This document shows, piece after piece, positions 7,634 to 16,498 of a stretch of 64,000 bases of DNA. The stretch covers positions 269,982 through 333,981 of the forward strand of contig DARO01000005.1 in NCBI GenBank assembly GCA_002504405.1, in the 5' to 3' direction. Numbering within the stretch: the stretch's first letter is position 1; the number at the start of each line of letters is the position of its first letter. The stretch comes from Methanomassiliicoccaceae archaeon UBA71 (GTDB lineage Archaea; Thermoplasmatota; Thermoplasmata; Methanomassiliicoccales; Methanomethylophilaceae). The notes below the pieces were generated by a model. The model did not search any database. It was not told where the DNA came from and was given only the letters and a program-made list of their open reading frames with translations. The position numbers and the translations under genes were made by a program.

Positions 7634-9364
7634 ATGAAGGGCTTCATGAGGGACTACGTCCTGCCCTACTGGAAGCACATCCTGGTTCTGCTCATATTCA
7701 TCATAGTGCAGGTCTACCTGCAACTGCAGATCCTGTCCGAGACCCATTCCATACTGAACAGCGGCGTCGCCAACCAGGACCTGGACTTCATCAAGAGCGC
7801 CGGGGTCGCAATGATAGCGATGACCCTGGTCTACGGGCTCTCGATCGTCATAGTATCATATCTGAGCGCATACATAAGCGCCAGCGTCACCTGCGATGTA
7901 CGCGGGGACCTCTTCAGGAGGATAATGGCGTTCTCCCAGAAGGACTTCAGCAGGTTCGGCGGATCCACGCTGATGACCCGCCTCACCGCGGACACCACCC
8001 GCATCCAGATATTCATGCTCAGCGCCCTCAGGAACGCGCTGCTGGTGCCAATCGTCATCGTGGCGATAATCATCGCCACCGCTCTGATCAATCCCGTGTT
8101 CTGCGCGATCCTAACGGCGGCATTCGCCGCGACGATCACCATGATGGTGGTAAAGAGCCGCCAGAGCATGCCCATGTTCAACGAGGTGCAGGAGGAGCTG
8201 GACACCCTCAACACCCTGGTGAAGGAGAAGGCGGAGGGTGCCCGCACGATAAGGGCGTTCGGCAGGCAGGAGTACGAGATCGAGAGGTTCGCCGAGCTAA
8301 ACGAGGTTTACCGCAGGGACTCGCAGAAGGCGGCGCTGAAGATCTGCTACCTGACCCCGGTTGCGCTGATAGTGATGAACCTGGCGGTCCTGCTGATATA
8401 CTACCTCGGGTCGCTGGAGCTGCAGGCGAGGATCGTCTCCATATCGGACATGATCCTCTTCTTCCAGTACGTCACCTACTTCATCAGCTGCCTCGCCATC
8501 GTGCCGTTCATCGTGACCACCCTGCCGAAGACCGTGGTGTCCACCGCCAGGCTGGAGGAGGTACTCTACTACGAGCCGACCGTGGTCAACGAACCGCAGG
8601 GAAGCGTCCCGTCCGCGGACTCGGACGACATAATCCGTTTCGAGGGGGTCGGCTTCGGCTACGCGGGGGCGGCCAAGGACGCGGTATCCGGAGCGGAGGT
8701 GGTCATCAGGCGCGGGAAGACCACCGCCATAATAGGATCCACCGGGTCGGGGAAGAGCACCCTCGTCCAGATGATCCCAAGGTTCTTCGACCCGACGGAG
8801 GGCAGGATCCTCTACGGAGGGGTCGACATCAAAGGGATGGACCTGTCGGACCTCAGGGAGAGGGTCGCATACGCCAGCCAGCGCACCATGGTGCTGGAGG
8901 ACACGGTTTACGCGAACATCGCGATGGGGAGGGACGTCCCCCGCGAGGAGGCGGAGGAGGCCTGCAGGCTGACCCTGTTCCAGGAGGTCCTTGACGCAAT
9001 GCCCGACGGCCTGGACACGATGATGGCGCGCGGAGGCATGAACATCTCCGGCGGCCAGAAGCAGAGGCTGTCCCTGGCCAGGACGATATGCAAGGATGCG
9101 GAGGTCTACGTCTTCGACGACTGCTTCTCAGCATTGGACGCGAAGACGGAGAGGGCGGTCCGCGAGAACATACGGAGGCGCCTCGATGGGCGCACCGTGA
9201 TCATGGTCGCGCAGAAGATCAGCACCATACGCGATGCGGACAGCATCATCGTGATGGACAAGGGCCGCGTCGTGCGGCAGGGGACCCACGAGGAGCTGCT
9301 GAGCACATGCGGAATCTACCGCGAGATATACGAGACGCAATCGTACGCAGGGGGCGGCGAGTGA
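7634..9364 (+). CDS. ABC exporter half-transporter, degenerate-site subunit
   Basis: About 576 residues: six-helix exporter transmembrane domain followed by a nucleotide-binding domain. Walker A is GSTGSGKST and the signature ISGGQKQR is canonical, but the Walker B region reads YVFDDCFSALD, with Asp in place of the catalytic Glu, and the switch-loop His is Gln (MVAQKIST). These are the hallmarks of the degenerate-site partner of heterodimeric exporters such as TM287/TM288. The start is set at ATG 7634, just before hydrophobic helix 1; upstream in-frame codons look non-coding. It overlaps its partner by 1 nt. It probably exports the product of the neighbouring ligases. Confidence 0.9.
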   Translation: MKGFMRDYVLPYWKHILVLLIFIIVQVYLQLQILSETHSILNSGVANQDLDFIKSAGVAMIAMTLVYGLSIVIVSYLSAYISASVTCDVRGDLFRRIMAFSQKDFSRFGGSTLMTRLTADTTRIQIFMLSALRNALLVPIVIVAIIIATALINPVFCAILTAAFAATITMMVVKSRQSMPMFNEVQEELDTLNTLVKEKAEGARTIRAFGRQEYEIERFAELNEVYRRDSQKAALKICYLTPVALIVMNLAVLLIYYLGSLELQARIVSISDMILFFQYVTYFISCLAIVPFIVTTLPKTVVSTARLEEVLYYEPTVVNEPQGSVPSADSDDIIRFEGVGFGYAGAAKDAVSGAEVVIRRGKTTAIIGSTGSGKSTLVQMIPRFFDPTEGRILYGGVDIKGMDLSDLRERVAYASQRTMVLEDTVYANIAMGRDVPREEAEEACRLTLFQEVLDAMPDGLDTMMARGGMNISGGQKQRLSLARTICKDAEVYVFDDCFSALDAKTERAVRENIRRRLDGRTVIMVAQKISTIRDADSIIVMDKGRVVRQGTHEELLSTCGIYREIYETQSYAGGGE

Positions 9365-11133
9365 TGGCCGGAAGGGAATACACCACCCGTGGTTTTCTCC
9401 GCAGGCTCGGCGGCTACATGGCCAAGGACAAGGGCCTGGCGATCGTCGCCGTGGCGGTGCTGGTCATGGGGAGCTTCGCGCTCGCGTTCGCCCCCAAGCT
9501 GGCCGGGAACCTGATCGACATCCTCACCGAGTACGTCAGGAACGGCTACACCGGGCTGGACAGCGCCCATTTCATCGACCTGATACTGGTGATCGCCGGG
9601 CTGTACATCTTCGGATACCTGGCCACGATGCTGTCCAACAGGAACATGGTCGTGGTCTCCAGGAACGCCACGATGAGGATGAGGCGCAACCTCCACAACA
9701 AACTCAACAGGGTCCCCATCAGGTTCCTGGACACCCATCCGTCGGGGGACATATCCTCGCGCCTCACCAACGACCTGACCACCGCGGAGTCCCTCCTGGA
9801 GAGCGACCTGCTCAACATGGTGGTCCAGTTCCTCCTGGTGGCCCTGATACTTGTCATGATGCTGGCGGTCAACGCCGAGCTGGCTGTCATCTACATCGTG
9901 CTCATACCCGTCTCGTTCCTTATGATACGGTTCATCACGGGGAAGACGAAGAAGGGGTTCAAGCTTCAGCAGAGCACGGTAGGGGAGCTCAACGGATTCA
10001 TGGGGGATGTCCTCAGCAACCACTCGCTGGTTAAATCCTACGGCATGGAGGGCGCTTCCGAGGAGAGGTTCTCGGAGATCAACGGCAGGTTCCACAGGGC
10101 GTACGTGAGGTCCAAGTTCGCATCCGGGTTCATAATGCCCGTCACGCTGATCATCAACAACATCGGGTACATCTGCGTCTCGATATTCGGGGCGTACATG
10201 ATAATCGAAGGGAGCCTTACCCTGGGCGGGTTCACATCGTTCCTGCTGTACGGGCAGATGCTCAGCGGCCCCCTGCAGTCCGCCTCATCGTCCATGAACC
10301 AGGTTCAGTCCGGGTTCGCGGCGGTGGAGAGGCTCTTCGAGATCCTCGACGAGGACGAGGAGCCGGACGAGAGCGGCCTGCCCGGACTGGACGTGTCGAA
10401 GGTGGAGGGCAGGGTAGCGTTCGAGGATGTGACGTTCGGGTACATCCCGGAGAGGACCCTGTTCAGGGACGTGTCCTTCGTGGCCGAGCCCGGGTCAGTG
10501 ACTGCCATAGTGGGGCCGTCCGGGGCGGGGAAGACCACCGTCATCAACCTCCTGATGAGGTTCTACGAGATAGGTGGCGGATCCATAACCGTCGACGGGG
10601 CGGACACCCGCGGGATCAACCGCGACGAGCTCAGGAAGGCGTTCGGCATGGTCCTGCAGGACTCATGGGTGTTCGACGGGACGATCGCGGACAACATAGC
10701 CTACGGGAAGGAGGGGGCGACGCGCGAGGATGTCGTCGCGGCCGCCAAGGTCGTGGGCGTCGATTCGATAATAGACGTCCTCCCGGACGGCTACGACACG
10801 TACATCAGCGAGGAGAACTCCCAGCTTTCCGTGGGTGAGAAGCAGCTCCTCGTACTGGCCCGTGCCGTGCTGGCCGACCCGCACATACTGATCCTGGACG
10901 AGGCGACATCCAACATGGACACCAGGACGGAGGCCCTGGTCACGAAGGCGATGGAGGGCATGATGGAGGGCAGGACCACGTTCATCATCGCCCACAGGCT
11001 GTTCACGATCCACAACGCCGACAAAATCATCTTCATGAAGGACGGAGACATAAAGGAGGTCGGCTCGCATGAGCAACTCATGGCCCTGGATGGGCTGTAT
11101 GCCGACATGTACCGGAGCATGTCATCGTCCTGA
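9364..11133 (+). CDS. ABC exporter half-transporter, catalytic-site subunit
   Basis: 589 residues with a six-helix exporter domain and a nucleotide-binding domain. Walker A is GPSGAGKTT, Walker B ILILDEATSNMD keeps the catalytic Glu, and the switch region IIAHRLFT keeps His. Its signature is the non-standard LSVGEKQL rather than LSGGQ. Combined with the first subunit this produces one consensus and one degenerate ATP site, exactly complementary to its partner. The ATG at 9364 overlaps the partner's TGA, indicating translational coupling and a fixed heterodimer. Confidence 0.92.
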   Translation: MAGREYTTRGFLRRLGGYMAKDKGLAIVAVAVLVMGSFALAFAPKLAGNLIDILTEYVRNGYTGLDSAHFIDLILVIAGLYIFGYLATMLSNRNMVVVSRNATMRMRRNLHNKLNRVPIRFLDTHPSGDISSRLTNDLTTAESLLESDLLNMVVQFLLVALILVMMLAVNAELAVIYIVLIPVSFLMIRFITGKTKKGFKLQQSTVGELNGFMGDVLSNHSLVKSYGMEGASEERFSEINGRFHRAYVRSKFASGFIMPVTLIINNIGYICVSIFGAYMIIEGSLTLGGFTSFLLYGQMLSGPLQSASSSMNQVQSGFAAVERLFEILDEDEEPDESGLPGLDVSKVEGRVAFEDVTFGYIPERTLFRDVSFVAEPGSVTAIVGPSGAGKTTVINLLMRFYEIGGGSITVDGADTRGINRDELRKAFGMVLQDSWVFDGTIADNIAYGKEGATREDVVAAAKVVGVDSIIDVLPDGYDTYISEENSQLSVGEKQLLVLARAVLADPHILILDEATSNMDTRTEALVTKAMEGMMEGRTTFIIAHRLFTIHNADKIIFMKDGDIKEVGSHEQLMALDGLYADMYRSMSSS

Positions 11134-11155
11134 CTTTCAAAAGGAGAAAACGGAA

Positions 11156-11452
11156 ATGGAAATAATCGAGAGCAGAGACGGAGACAGGGTGGTGCTGAGG
11201 ATAGTCGGAAGGCTGGACACGAACACCGCTCCGCAACTTGATTCGTACCTCAAGACGAACGTCACGTCCGACGGGGGGCTTGTCCTGGACATGTCCGAAC
11301 TTGACTATGTGTCCAGCGCAGGGCTGAGGGTAATACTGGCGACCCATAAGGTGATGAGCAACCGCGGCGGGCTGTACGTGACCAATGTCAAGGACACGGT
11401 CATGGAGGTGCTCGAGGCGACAGGGTTCACGGATGTCCTGAACATGGAGTGA
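11156..11452 (+). CDS. STAS-domain anti-sigma-factor-antagonist-like protein
   Basis: 98 residues covering a single STAS domain. The segment LDMSELDYVSSAGLRVIL carries the conserved serine (VSSAGL) that RsbW/SpoIIAB-type kinases phosphorylate in SpoIIAA/RsbV proteins. The start ATG 11156 follows a strong AAAGGAG ribosome site. It sits 22 nt after the exporter and 9 nt before the second GH3-like gene. Its presumed kinase is encoded at 13167 and its phosphatase at 13608-15542, giving a full partner-switching trio. Archaea lack sigma-70 factors, so the output must differ from the bacterial one. Confidence 0.88.
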   Translation: MEIIESRDGDRVVLRIVGRLDTNTAPQLDSYLKTNVTSDGGLVLDMSELDYVSSAGLRVILATHKVMSNRGGLYVTNVKDTVMEVLEATGFTDVLNME

Positions 11453-11461
11453 GGTGCACGG

Positions 11462-13159
11462 ATGGACATTTCCAAGCTCACCCCGATGGGTCAGCTCAAC
11501 ATGAAGAGCTACATGGAGGGCAAGAAGATCTACGAGCATCTCATCGAGATGACCAAGGATCCGATGAGGCACAACACCGAGCTCTTGATGAGGATCCTGG
11601 ATGACAACAAGGACACGGAGTACGGGAGGAAGTACGGTTTCTCGGAGATCAGGACTATCGAGGAGTACCAGGTGCGCGTCCCGATCACGATGTTCGACGA
11701 CTACGCGGGGTACATCTACGAGATGACGGAGGAGGGCAAGACCGACCTGATTACATCGTACCATGTGGGTCACTATGCGAAGTCCTCGGGGACGATGGGC
11801 AACCCCAAGAGGATACCGGTCTCCGACATATCCCTGGACATCCTCAACAGGTATAACCAGCTGGTCCGCACCGCCATACAGTGCGATGCCCTGGGGTTGG
11901 ACTGGATAGAGCCGCCCGTCGTCAACCTCATCGAGGTCCCGATGACCACGCTGAAGTCCGGCGCCACATACGGGGCGATATCTGGCAGGATCGTGCTGAC
12001 TCTCGGGGACAATCTGAGCCTCTTCATGACGTCCCCCAAGGAGGCCATGATGCCCGACCCGAAGACCAACACCCGCTACCTCCATGCGAGGTACGCCCTC
12101 ATGAGCAAGGACACATCGCTCATCGTCTGTTCCTACATCAGCATGATCCTGGAGATGATGCAGTACATCGAGAAGGAGTGGCGCACGCTGGTCAGCGACA
12201 TAGAGAGCGGCGACATAGACGACAGCATCAAGATGCCCGAGGAGGTCAGAGCGAGCCTCAGGGAGAAGCTCAGGCCGATGCCAGAGAGGGCCGCGGAGCT
12301 CCGTAGCATATTCGAGGCGGGCTTCGACGAGTCGGTAATGTCGAGGATATGGCCGAACCTCGTATCCATGGTGGGTATCGCGACCGGGGGATTCTCGGAC
12401 TACCTGAAGAGGTTGAAGGAGAAGTATGCCGGGGACAGGTACAGGTACCTCTTCCCAGGCGTCATCGCCTCCGAGGGGCTGTTCACGACGCCGCTCCACA
12501 TGGATGACGTGAACGCTGTCATCGTACCGGACAGCATGTTCTACGAGTTCATCCCGGTCGATACGGACGATCCGGCCGACATAGTGACCATGGACAAGCT
12601 GGAGGTCGGGAGGACCTACGAGATCGTGGCTACCAACACCTCCGGGTTCTACCGCTACAGGATGAGGGATGCGCTGAAGGTCACCGGCATGTTCAACAAC
12701 ACGCCGATGATGGAGTTCCAGTACAGGATAGACCAGTCGATGAACATGACCGGGGAGAAGACGACCGAGGTCGCGCTGAGGGCGGCCCTCGACATGACCG
12801 AGAGGACCTTCGGATTTAGGGTGGTGGACTTCTCCGTCTATCCTGACTCCAGCGGGGACCCGCTAAAGTACGTCTACCTGATAGAGCCAGACCGCATCCC
12901 TGAAGGTCTTACCAGGGAGCGGATCGACGAGAATCTCAACAGCAACCTCTGCCAGACCAACCAGCTTTACGGGTACAAGTTCGAGAAGGGGATCCTCGGG
13001 ATGCTGGATGTGAAGTTCCTGCAGCCTGAGACGTACCTCCTGTACAGGGATCTGATGATATCCAAGGGTACGGCGTCATCCCAGCTCAAGCCGCCGAGGA
13101 TCATCACAAGCGAAATACAGAAGAGGTTCTTCCTGGCCCTCCTGGAGGAAGACCAGTGA
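11462..13159 (+). CDS. GH3-like acyl-amido ligase, second copy
   Basis: 565 residues, intact, paralogous to 4916-6634. Motifs expected of the GH3 adenylating family are visible: KSSGTMGNPKRIP (phosphate loop, residues ~103-115), an IASEG element near residue 336 and FYRYRMRDALKV near residue 395. GH3 enzymes, best known from plant hormone conjugation, form acyl-adenylates and transfer the acyl group to amines. Placed between the STAS and kinase genes, 9 nt and 7 nt away, it is clearly within the same transcription unit. No TAG interrupts this copy. Substrate unknown. Confidence 0.85.
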   Translation: MDISKLTPMGQLNMKSYMEGKKIYEHLIEMTKDPMRHNTELLMRILDDNKDTEYGRKYGFSEIRTIEEYQVRVPITMFDDYAGYIYEMTEEGKTDLITSYHVGHYAKSSGTMGNPKRIPVSDISLDILNRYNQLVRTAIQCDALGLDWIEPPVVNLIEVPMTTLKSGATYGAISGRIVLTLGDNLSLFMTSPKEAMMPDPKTNTRYLHARYALMSKDTSLIVCSYISMILEMMQYIEKEWRTLVSDIESGDIDDSIKMPEEVRASLREKLRPMPERAAELRSIFEAGFDESVMSRIWPNLVSMVGIATGGFSDYLKRLKEKYAGDRYRYLFPGVIASEGLFTTPLHMDDVNAVIVPDSMFYEFIPVDTDDPADIVTMDKLEVGRTYEIVATNTSGFYRYRMRDALKVTGMFNNTPMMEFQYRIDQSMNMTGEKTTEVALRAALDMTERTFGFRVVDFSVYPDSSGDPLKYVYLIEPDRIPEGLTRERIDENLNSNLCQTNQLYGYKFEKGILGMLDVKFLQPETYLLYRDLMISKGTASSQLKPPRIITSEIQKRFFLALLEEDQ

Positions 13160-13166
13160 GGTGGGT

Positions 13167-13577
13167 ATGAACGAGCTGGAGGTGCCCTCGGATATCGACA
13201 GGCTCTACGAGGTCCAGGACTTCGTCAGGGGGTCCCTGGGCGACATGGGGGCCTCGGAGAGATCGCTGATGCAGCTGGAGCTCGTGGTGGAGGAGGTGTT
13301 CATAAACATAGTCCGCTACGCCTACCCTCCTGGCACCGGCAAGATATGGGTCGGCTGCGATGTGTCCGAGGACACGATGTCAGTCACTCTGACTTTCACG
13401 GACCGCGGTCCCGAGTTCGATCCGCTGATGTCTCCGGATCCAGATACCCATGCCCCGGCAGAGGACAGGGAGGTCGGCGGGCTGGGGATATTCCTGGTGA
13501 AGCGGAACGTAGACGGGATAAGCTATCGTCGCCGCGACGGATACAATATTCTGACGATTGAGAAGAACCTGTCCTGA
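13167..13577 (+). CDS. RsbW/SpoIIAB-like serine kinase (HATPase fold)
   Basis: 136 residues of the GHKL ATPase fold. The N-box is visible in LVVEEVFINIVRYAYP and the glycine-rich lid in GGLGIFLVKRNVD near the C-terminus. Such kinases phosphorylate a STAS partner on serine, here probably the protein at 11156. ATG 13167 is preferred over GTG 13161 because GAGGTGGG lies just upstream. It ends the operon and converges with the phosphatase gene 30 nt away. Confidence 0.87.
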   Translation: MNELEVPSDIDRLYEVQDFVRGSLGDMGASERSLMQLELVVEEVFINIVRYAYPPGTGKIWVGCDVSEDTMSVTLTFTDRGPEFDPLMSPDPDTHAPAEDREVGGLGIFLVKRNVDGISYRRRDGYNILTIEKNLS

Positions 13578-13607
13578 AGCCATTTTTACTCGGTACGACG
13601 GGGATGT

Positions 13608-15542
13608 TCATGGGCCCCCGTCGTACCTGAACATGAGCATCGTGATGTCATCGAACTGCTCGGAGTCGCCTGTGAATTCGGCGACAGCATCCCTGACATC
13701 GGTGACGGTCGGCTCCGGGTTCCCGCCATCTCCGTCCACGATGCTAATCAGCTTCTCCACACCGAAGAAGCCGCCGTAGTTGTCGTTAGCCTCGGTCACC
13801 CCATCCGTGTACAGGAGCATGCTGTCACCCTCTGCGAGGACGATGGTGTTGCTCCTGTACCTCGCATCCTCCATGACTCCCAGGACCAGTCCGTTCTTGG
13901 TTCTCAGCTCGATCCCAGGCTCCCCACGCCTCTTCAGGATCGGGGGATTGTGGCCGGCGCTCGCATATTCCAGCCTCCCGGTGGAGAGTTCCACGATCCC
14001 CAGCCAGCAGGTCACGAACATGCATTCTTCGTTGCTGTTGCTGAGCCCTGCGTTCACCTGGGTCAGAATCTCGCCGGGGTCGCTCCCCGGGCGTGTCTGG
14101 CTCTCTATCAGCGACTTGGTAACAGCCATGAATATCGCAGCCGGAACCCCCTTCCCTGAGACGTCCCCTATGGTCATGCACACATGGTCCTCATCGACCT
14201 GGAAGAAGTCGTAGAAGTCTCCGCCAACGAACTTGGCGGCTTCCATTACGCCGGATACGGTAATCCCCTTCCCCCTTACGCATTCGAAGTCGTGGGGGAT
14301 TATGGACTCCTGGATCTTCGCGGCTATCTTGAGCTCCGCCTTGTACATCTCCCTCTGGCTGTTCAGGTTGCGGATGTCGTCGATGTACTGCCCCATGTCC
14401 TCGTTCATCTTGTTCAGGGACCTCGCCAGGTCTCCGATCTCATCGTTCATGTCGGAGTATCTGGCACATGTGGCGGCGAATTCGGCTGCGGATTCCTCGT
14501 AATGGCCTTCGACGAAGTTCCCGGAGGCGGCGGAGATGGCGCTCACGGGGGTGGTGATCCTCTCCTCTATGTACTTCAGGATGGGGATCGACGGCAGGAA
14601 GAACACCAGGAGCACTATGTTCATGATCAGCAGGACGGACTCGCTCAGGGATTCGGACGTTTCGTACGGTGACAGGAACAGGTAGCAGAGGGTACCGGCC
14701 GCGGCACAGAGAAGCAGCCCCACGATGATGAATATCGTTATGAAGCGCTCTATCAGGCAGCGGTCCTTCCCGGACCTCTCCTCGACGAGGGCAGGGTCGA
14801 TGGGCTTCATCAGGAAAACGAGCAGCAGCGCGTATTCCATCACAGCCATGGCGACCGTCACATACATGCTATCGCTGGCCAGCATAACCAGATTGGGGAC
14901 CAGGATCCCCACAACCAAGCACAGGTCGTAGACATGCGGGTTTACGCGACGGCGGATCCCGTCCGGGGTGCCACCGTATCTGGGGGTCTCGAACCTGACA
15001 CCCAGGTATCTGAGGACAAGGATAGCGGACATCCCGAAGAGGAACGAGAACGACAGGACCTTGAGGAGCCTTATCAGATCTTCGATGTCCCAGGTCAAGG
15101 ACCCGTTCAGGAAGAGATAGATGATGTTGTACAGGATCGTGTACACTATGCTGGAGACCAACAGGACGAAGATCAGCTTGGTCGTGTTGAAGGTGGAGTC
15201 CAGCACAGGGGGGCGGCTGTCCCTCTCCATGCCTATGCTGTACCACATCCTGTAGGGGAGGTATGAAACAATGAACACGCTCAGCAGGTCCAGGATGTTG
15301 AGATCGAACGGATTCCCCTTCCATATGTTGTAGATCAGGCTGACTAGATTCACTCCGACGATCCCGGGCATGCCGAAGAGGAGGCCTATGACCGGACAGA
15401 GGGCAAGGTACGGTTCTATGTCTATCGGCAGGTTGACGCCTATGACGTTGGTGATGCCCGTCGCGACGAACGCCAGGGCTATTATCATCAACTCACGTTT
15501 GCCGAAGAACCCCCTGTACCTCTCAAAATCGATGTCGGTCAT
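13608..15542 (-). CDS. Membrane-anchored SpoIIE/RsbU-type PP2C phosphatase
   Basis: 644 residues. The N-terminal ~320 residues contain multiple hydrophobic helices in two blocks (about residues 13-135 and 200-315), probably a membrane sensor. A coiled HAMP-like linker follows (about residues 325-390), then a PP2C domain of the SpoIIE type with GGDFYDFF, GDVSGKGVPAA, LLYTDGVTEA and DDITMLMFR carrying the metal-binding aspartates. It would dephosphorylate the STAS protein in response to a membrane signal. It lies on the opposite strand, tail to tail with the kinase gene, completing the partner-switching set. Confidence 0.88.
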   Translation of the reverse strand: MTDIDFERYRGFFGKRELMIIALAFVATGITNVIGVNLPIDIEPYLALCPVIGLLFGMPGIVGVNLVSLIYNIWKGNPFDLNILDLLSVFIVSYLPYRMWYSIGMERDSRPPVLDSTFNTTKLIFVLLVSSIVYTILYNIIYLFLNGSLTWDIEDLIRLLKVLSFSFLFGMSAILVLRYLGVRFETPRYGGTPDGIRRRVNPHVYDLCLVVGILVPNLVMLASDSMYVTVAMAVMEYALLLVFLMKPIDPALVEERSGKDRCLIERFITIFIIVGLLLCAAAGTLCYLFLSPYETSESLSESVLLIMNIVLLVFFLPSIPILKYIEERITTPVSAISAASGNFVEGHYEESAAEFAATCARYSDMNDEIGDLARSLNKMNEDMGQYIDDIRNLNSQREMYKAELKIAAKIQESIIPHDFECVRGKGITVSGVMEAAKFVGGDFYDFFQVDEDHVCMTIGDVSGKGVPAAIFMAVTKSLIESQTRPGSDPGEILTQVNAGLSNSNEECMFVTCWLGIVELSTGRLEYASAGHNPPILKRRGEPGIELRTKNGLVLGVMEDARYRSNTIVLAEGDSMLLYTDGVTEANDNYGGFFGVEKLISIVDGDGGNPEPTVTDVRDAVAEFTGDSEQFDDITMLMFRYDGGP

Positions 15543-15587
15543 GCGCGAACGCGGGGAAATTGACGGATCGGTTAAAATAATGTGCCT

Positions 15588-16340
15588 TCAACGGATGTAG
15601 CTGAGGTCCTCGGGCGGTGCGACCGCTTCGGACTCCTGCGAGAGCATGCTGGCCTGATCGATCTGGCCGGCGGCCTCCTCGAATTCGGACGTGTCGACGT
15701 CCATCCCGAGCAGCAGGGCCAGGGCGTTGACGACGTTGCGGGCGCTCCTGGGATCTATGATGTATCCGGATGTCTCACCCATGACGCACATGGACGGTAT
15801 GCCGTACATCCCTCCGAATGCCATGAACATCGCGGCGGCGCCTACGATGCCACCCTGGGGCTCGCCTGGGTAGAATCCGATCCCGGCCGCCTCCATCTCC
15901 GGTTTGAGTGCCGCATCCGTTACCACCCCTAGGACGCGGGGCGCAGGGGACAGGGCCCCGGTTCCGTATCCCCCGAGGGTGATCACCAGGGACGGGTCGT
16001 GAGGCAGGATCATCCTGAAAACGAACTCCGACAAGCTGTACTGGCCGGAGGGGGTGGTTCCCTGGAAGTCCCCGAGGACGAAAACTACATCCCTCTCGCC
16101 GAGAGGGGCGTACCACAGCTCGCAGCGGGCAGCGTCTGCGATGCAGTCCCCGTCGATGAGGACCTGTGGCGGGAGGTCGTCGGAGTATACTCTCGCGAAG
16201 CGTTTCGCACCGAGCTGTCTGCACATCAGGTCTGCGGCAAGCTTCCCGATGTTTCCAACGCCGGGGAGCCCCTCCACAAGCACGGGCCTCCTCAATGACG
16301 GGCGGCAGTCATAGCTTACCGAGTTTGCCATTCTCACCAT
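15588..16340 (-). CDS. PAC2-family protein (proteasome assembly chaperone-like)
   Basis: About 250 residues. The N-terminal signature LVEGLPGVGNIGKLAADLM is typical of archaeal PAC2 proteins, with later glycine-rich segments (VITLGGYGTG and GAAAMFMAFGGMYG). It is related to eukaryotic proteasome assembly chaperone 2; the archaeal function is not established. It overlaps the end of nop10, in the conserved L44e-S27e-aIF2alpha-Nop10-PAC2 order of archaeal genomes. ATG 16331, preceded by GGTGAG, is an alternative start three codons in. Confidence 0.88.
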   Translation of the reverse strand: MVRMANSVSYDCRPSLRRPVLVEGLPGVGNIGKLAADLMCRQLGAKRFARVYSDDLPPQVLIDGDCIADAARCELWYAPLGERDVVFVLGDFQGTTPSGQYSLSEFVFRMILPHDPSLVITLGGYGTGALSPAPRVLGVVTDAALKPEMEAAGIGFYPGEPQGGIVGAAAMFMAFGGMYGIPSMCVMGETSGYIIDPRSARNVVNALALLLGMDVDTSEFEEAAGQIDQASMLSQESEAVAPPEDLSYIR

Positions 16341-16497
16341 ACTCCGCCAGAATCGCCTTGCGGCGGTAGTCTCCCATGCGGTCCTCCGGGGAGTACCTCG
16401 GGGGGACTGGGCAGAAGGTGTCCGACCCGCAGGCGACGCATACGCTACGGAGGGTGTACCTTCCGCATGCGCGGCACTTGCGGAGCGCGGATCTCAT
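16309..16497 (-). CDS. H/ACA ribonucleoprotein subunit Nop10
   Basis: 62 residues with a four-cysteine zinc ribbon at the N-terminus (CRACGRYTL and CVACGSDTFC) followed by the conserved PPRYSPEDRMGDYRR segment. Nop10 binds Cbf5 in pseudouridine-guiding H/ACA particles. It follows aIF2-alpha by one nucleotide and overlaps the PAC2 gene, consistent with one transcript. Confidence 0.95.
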   Translation of the reverse strand: MRSALRKCRACGRYTLRSVCVACGSDTFCPVPPRYSPEDRMGDYRRKAILAEYGENGKLGKL

Positions 16498-16498
16498 G

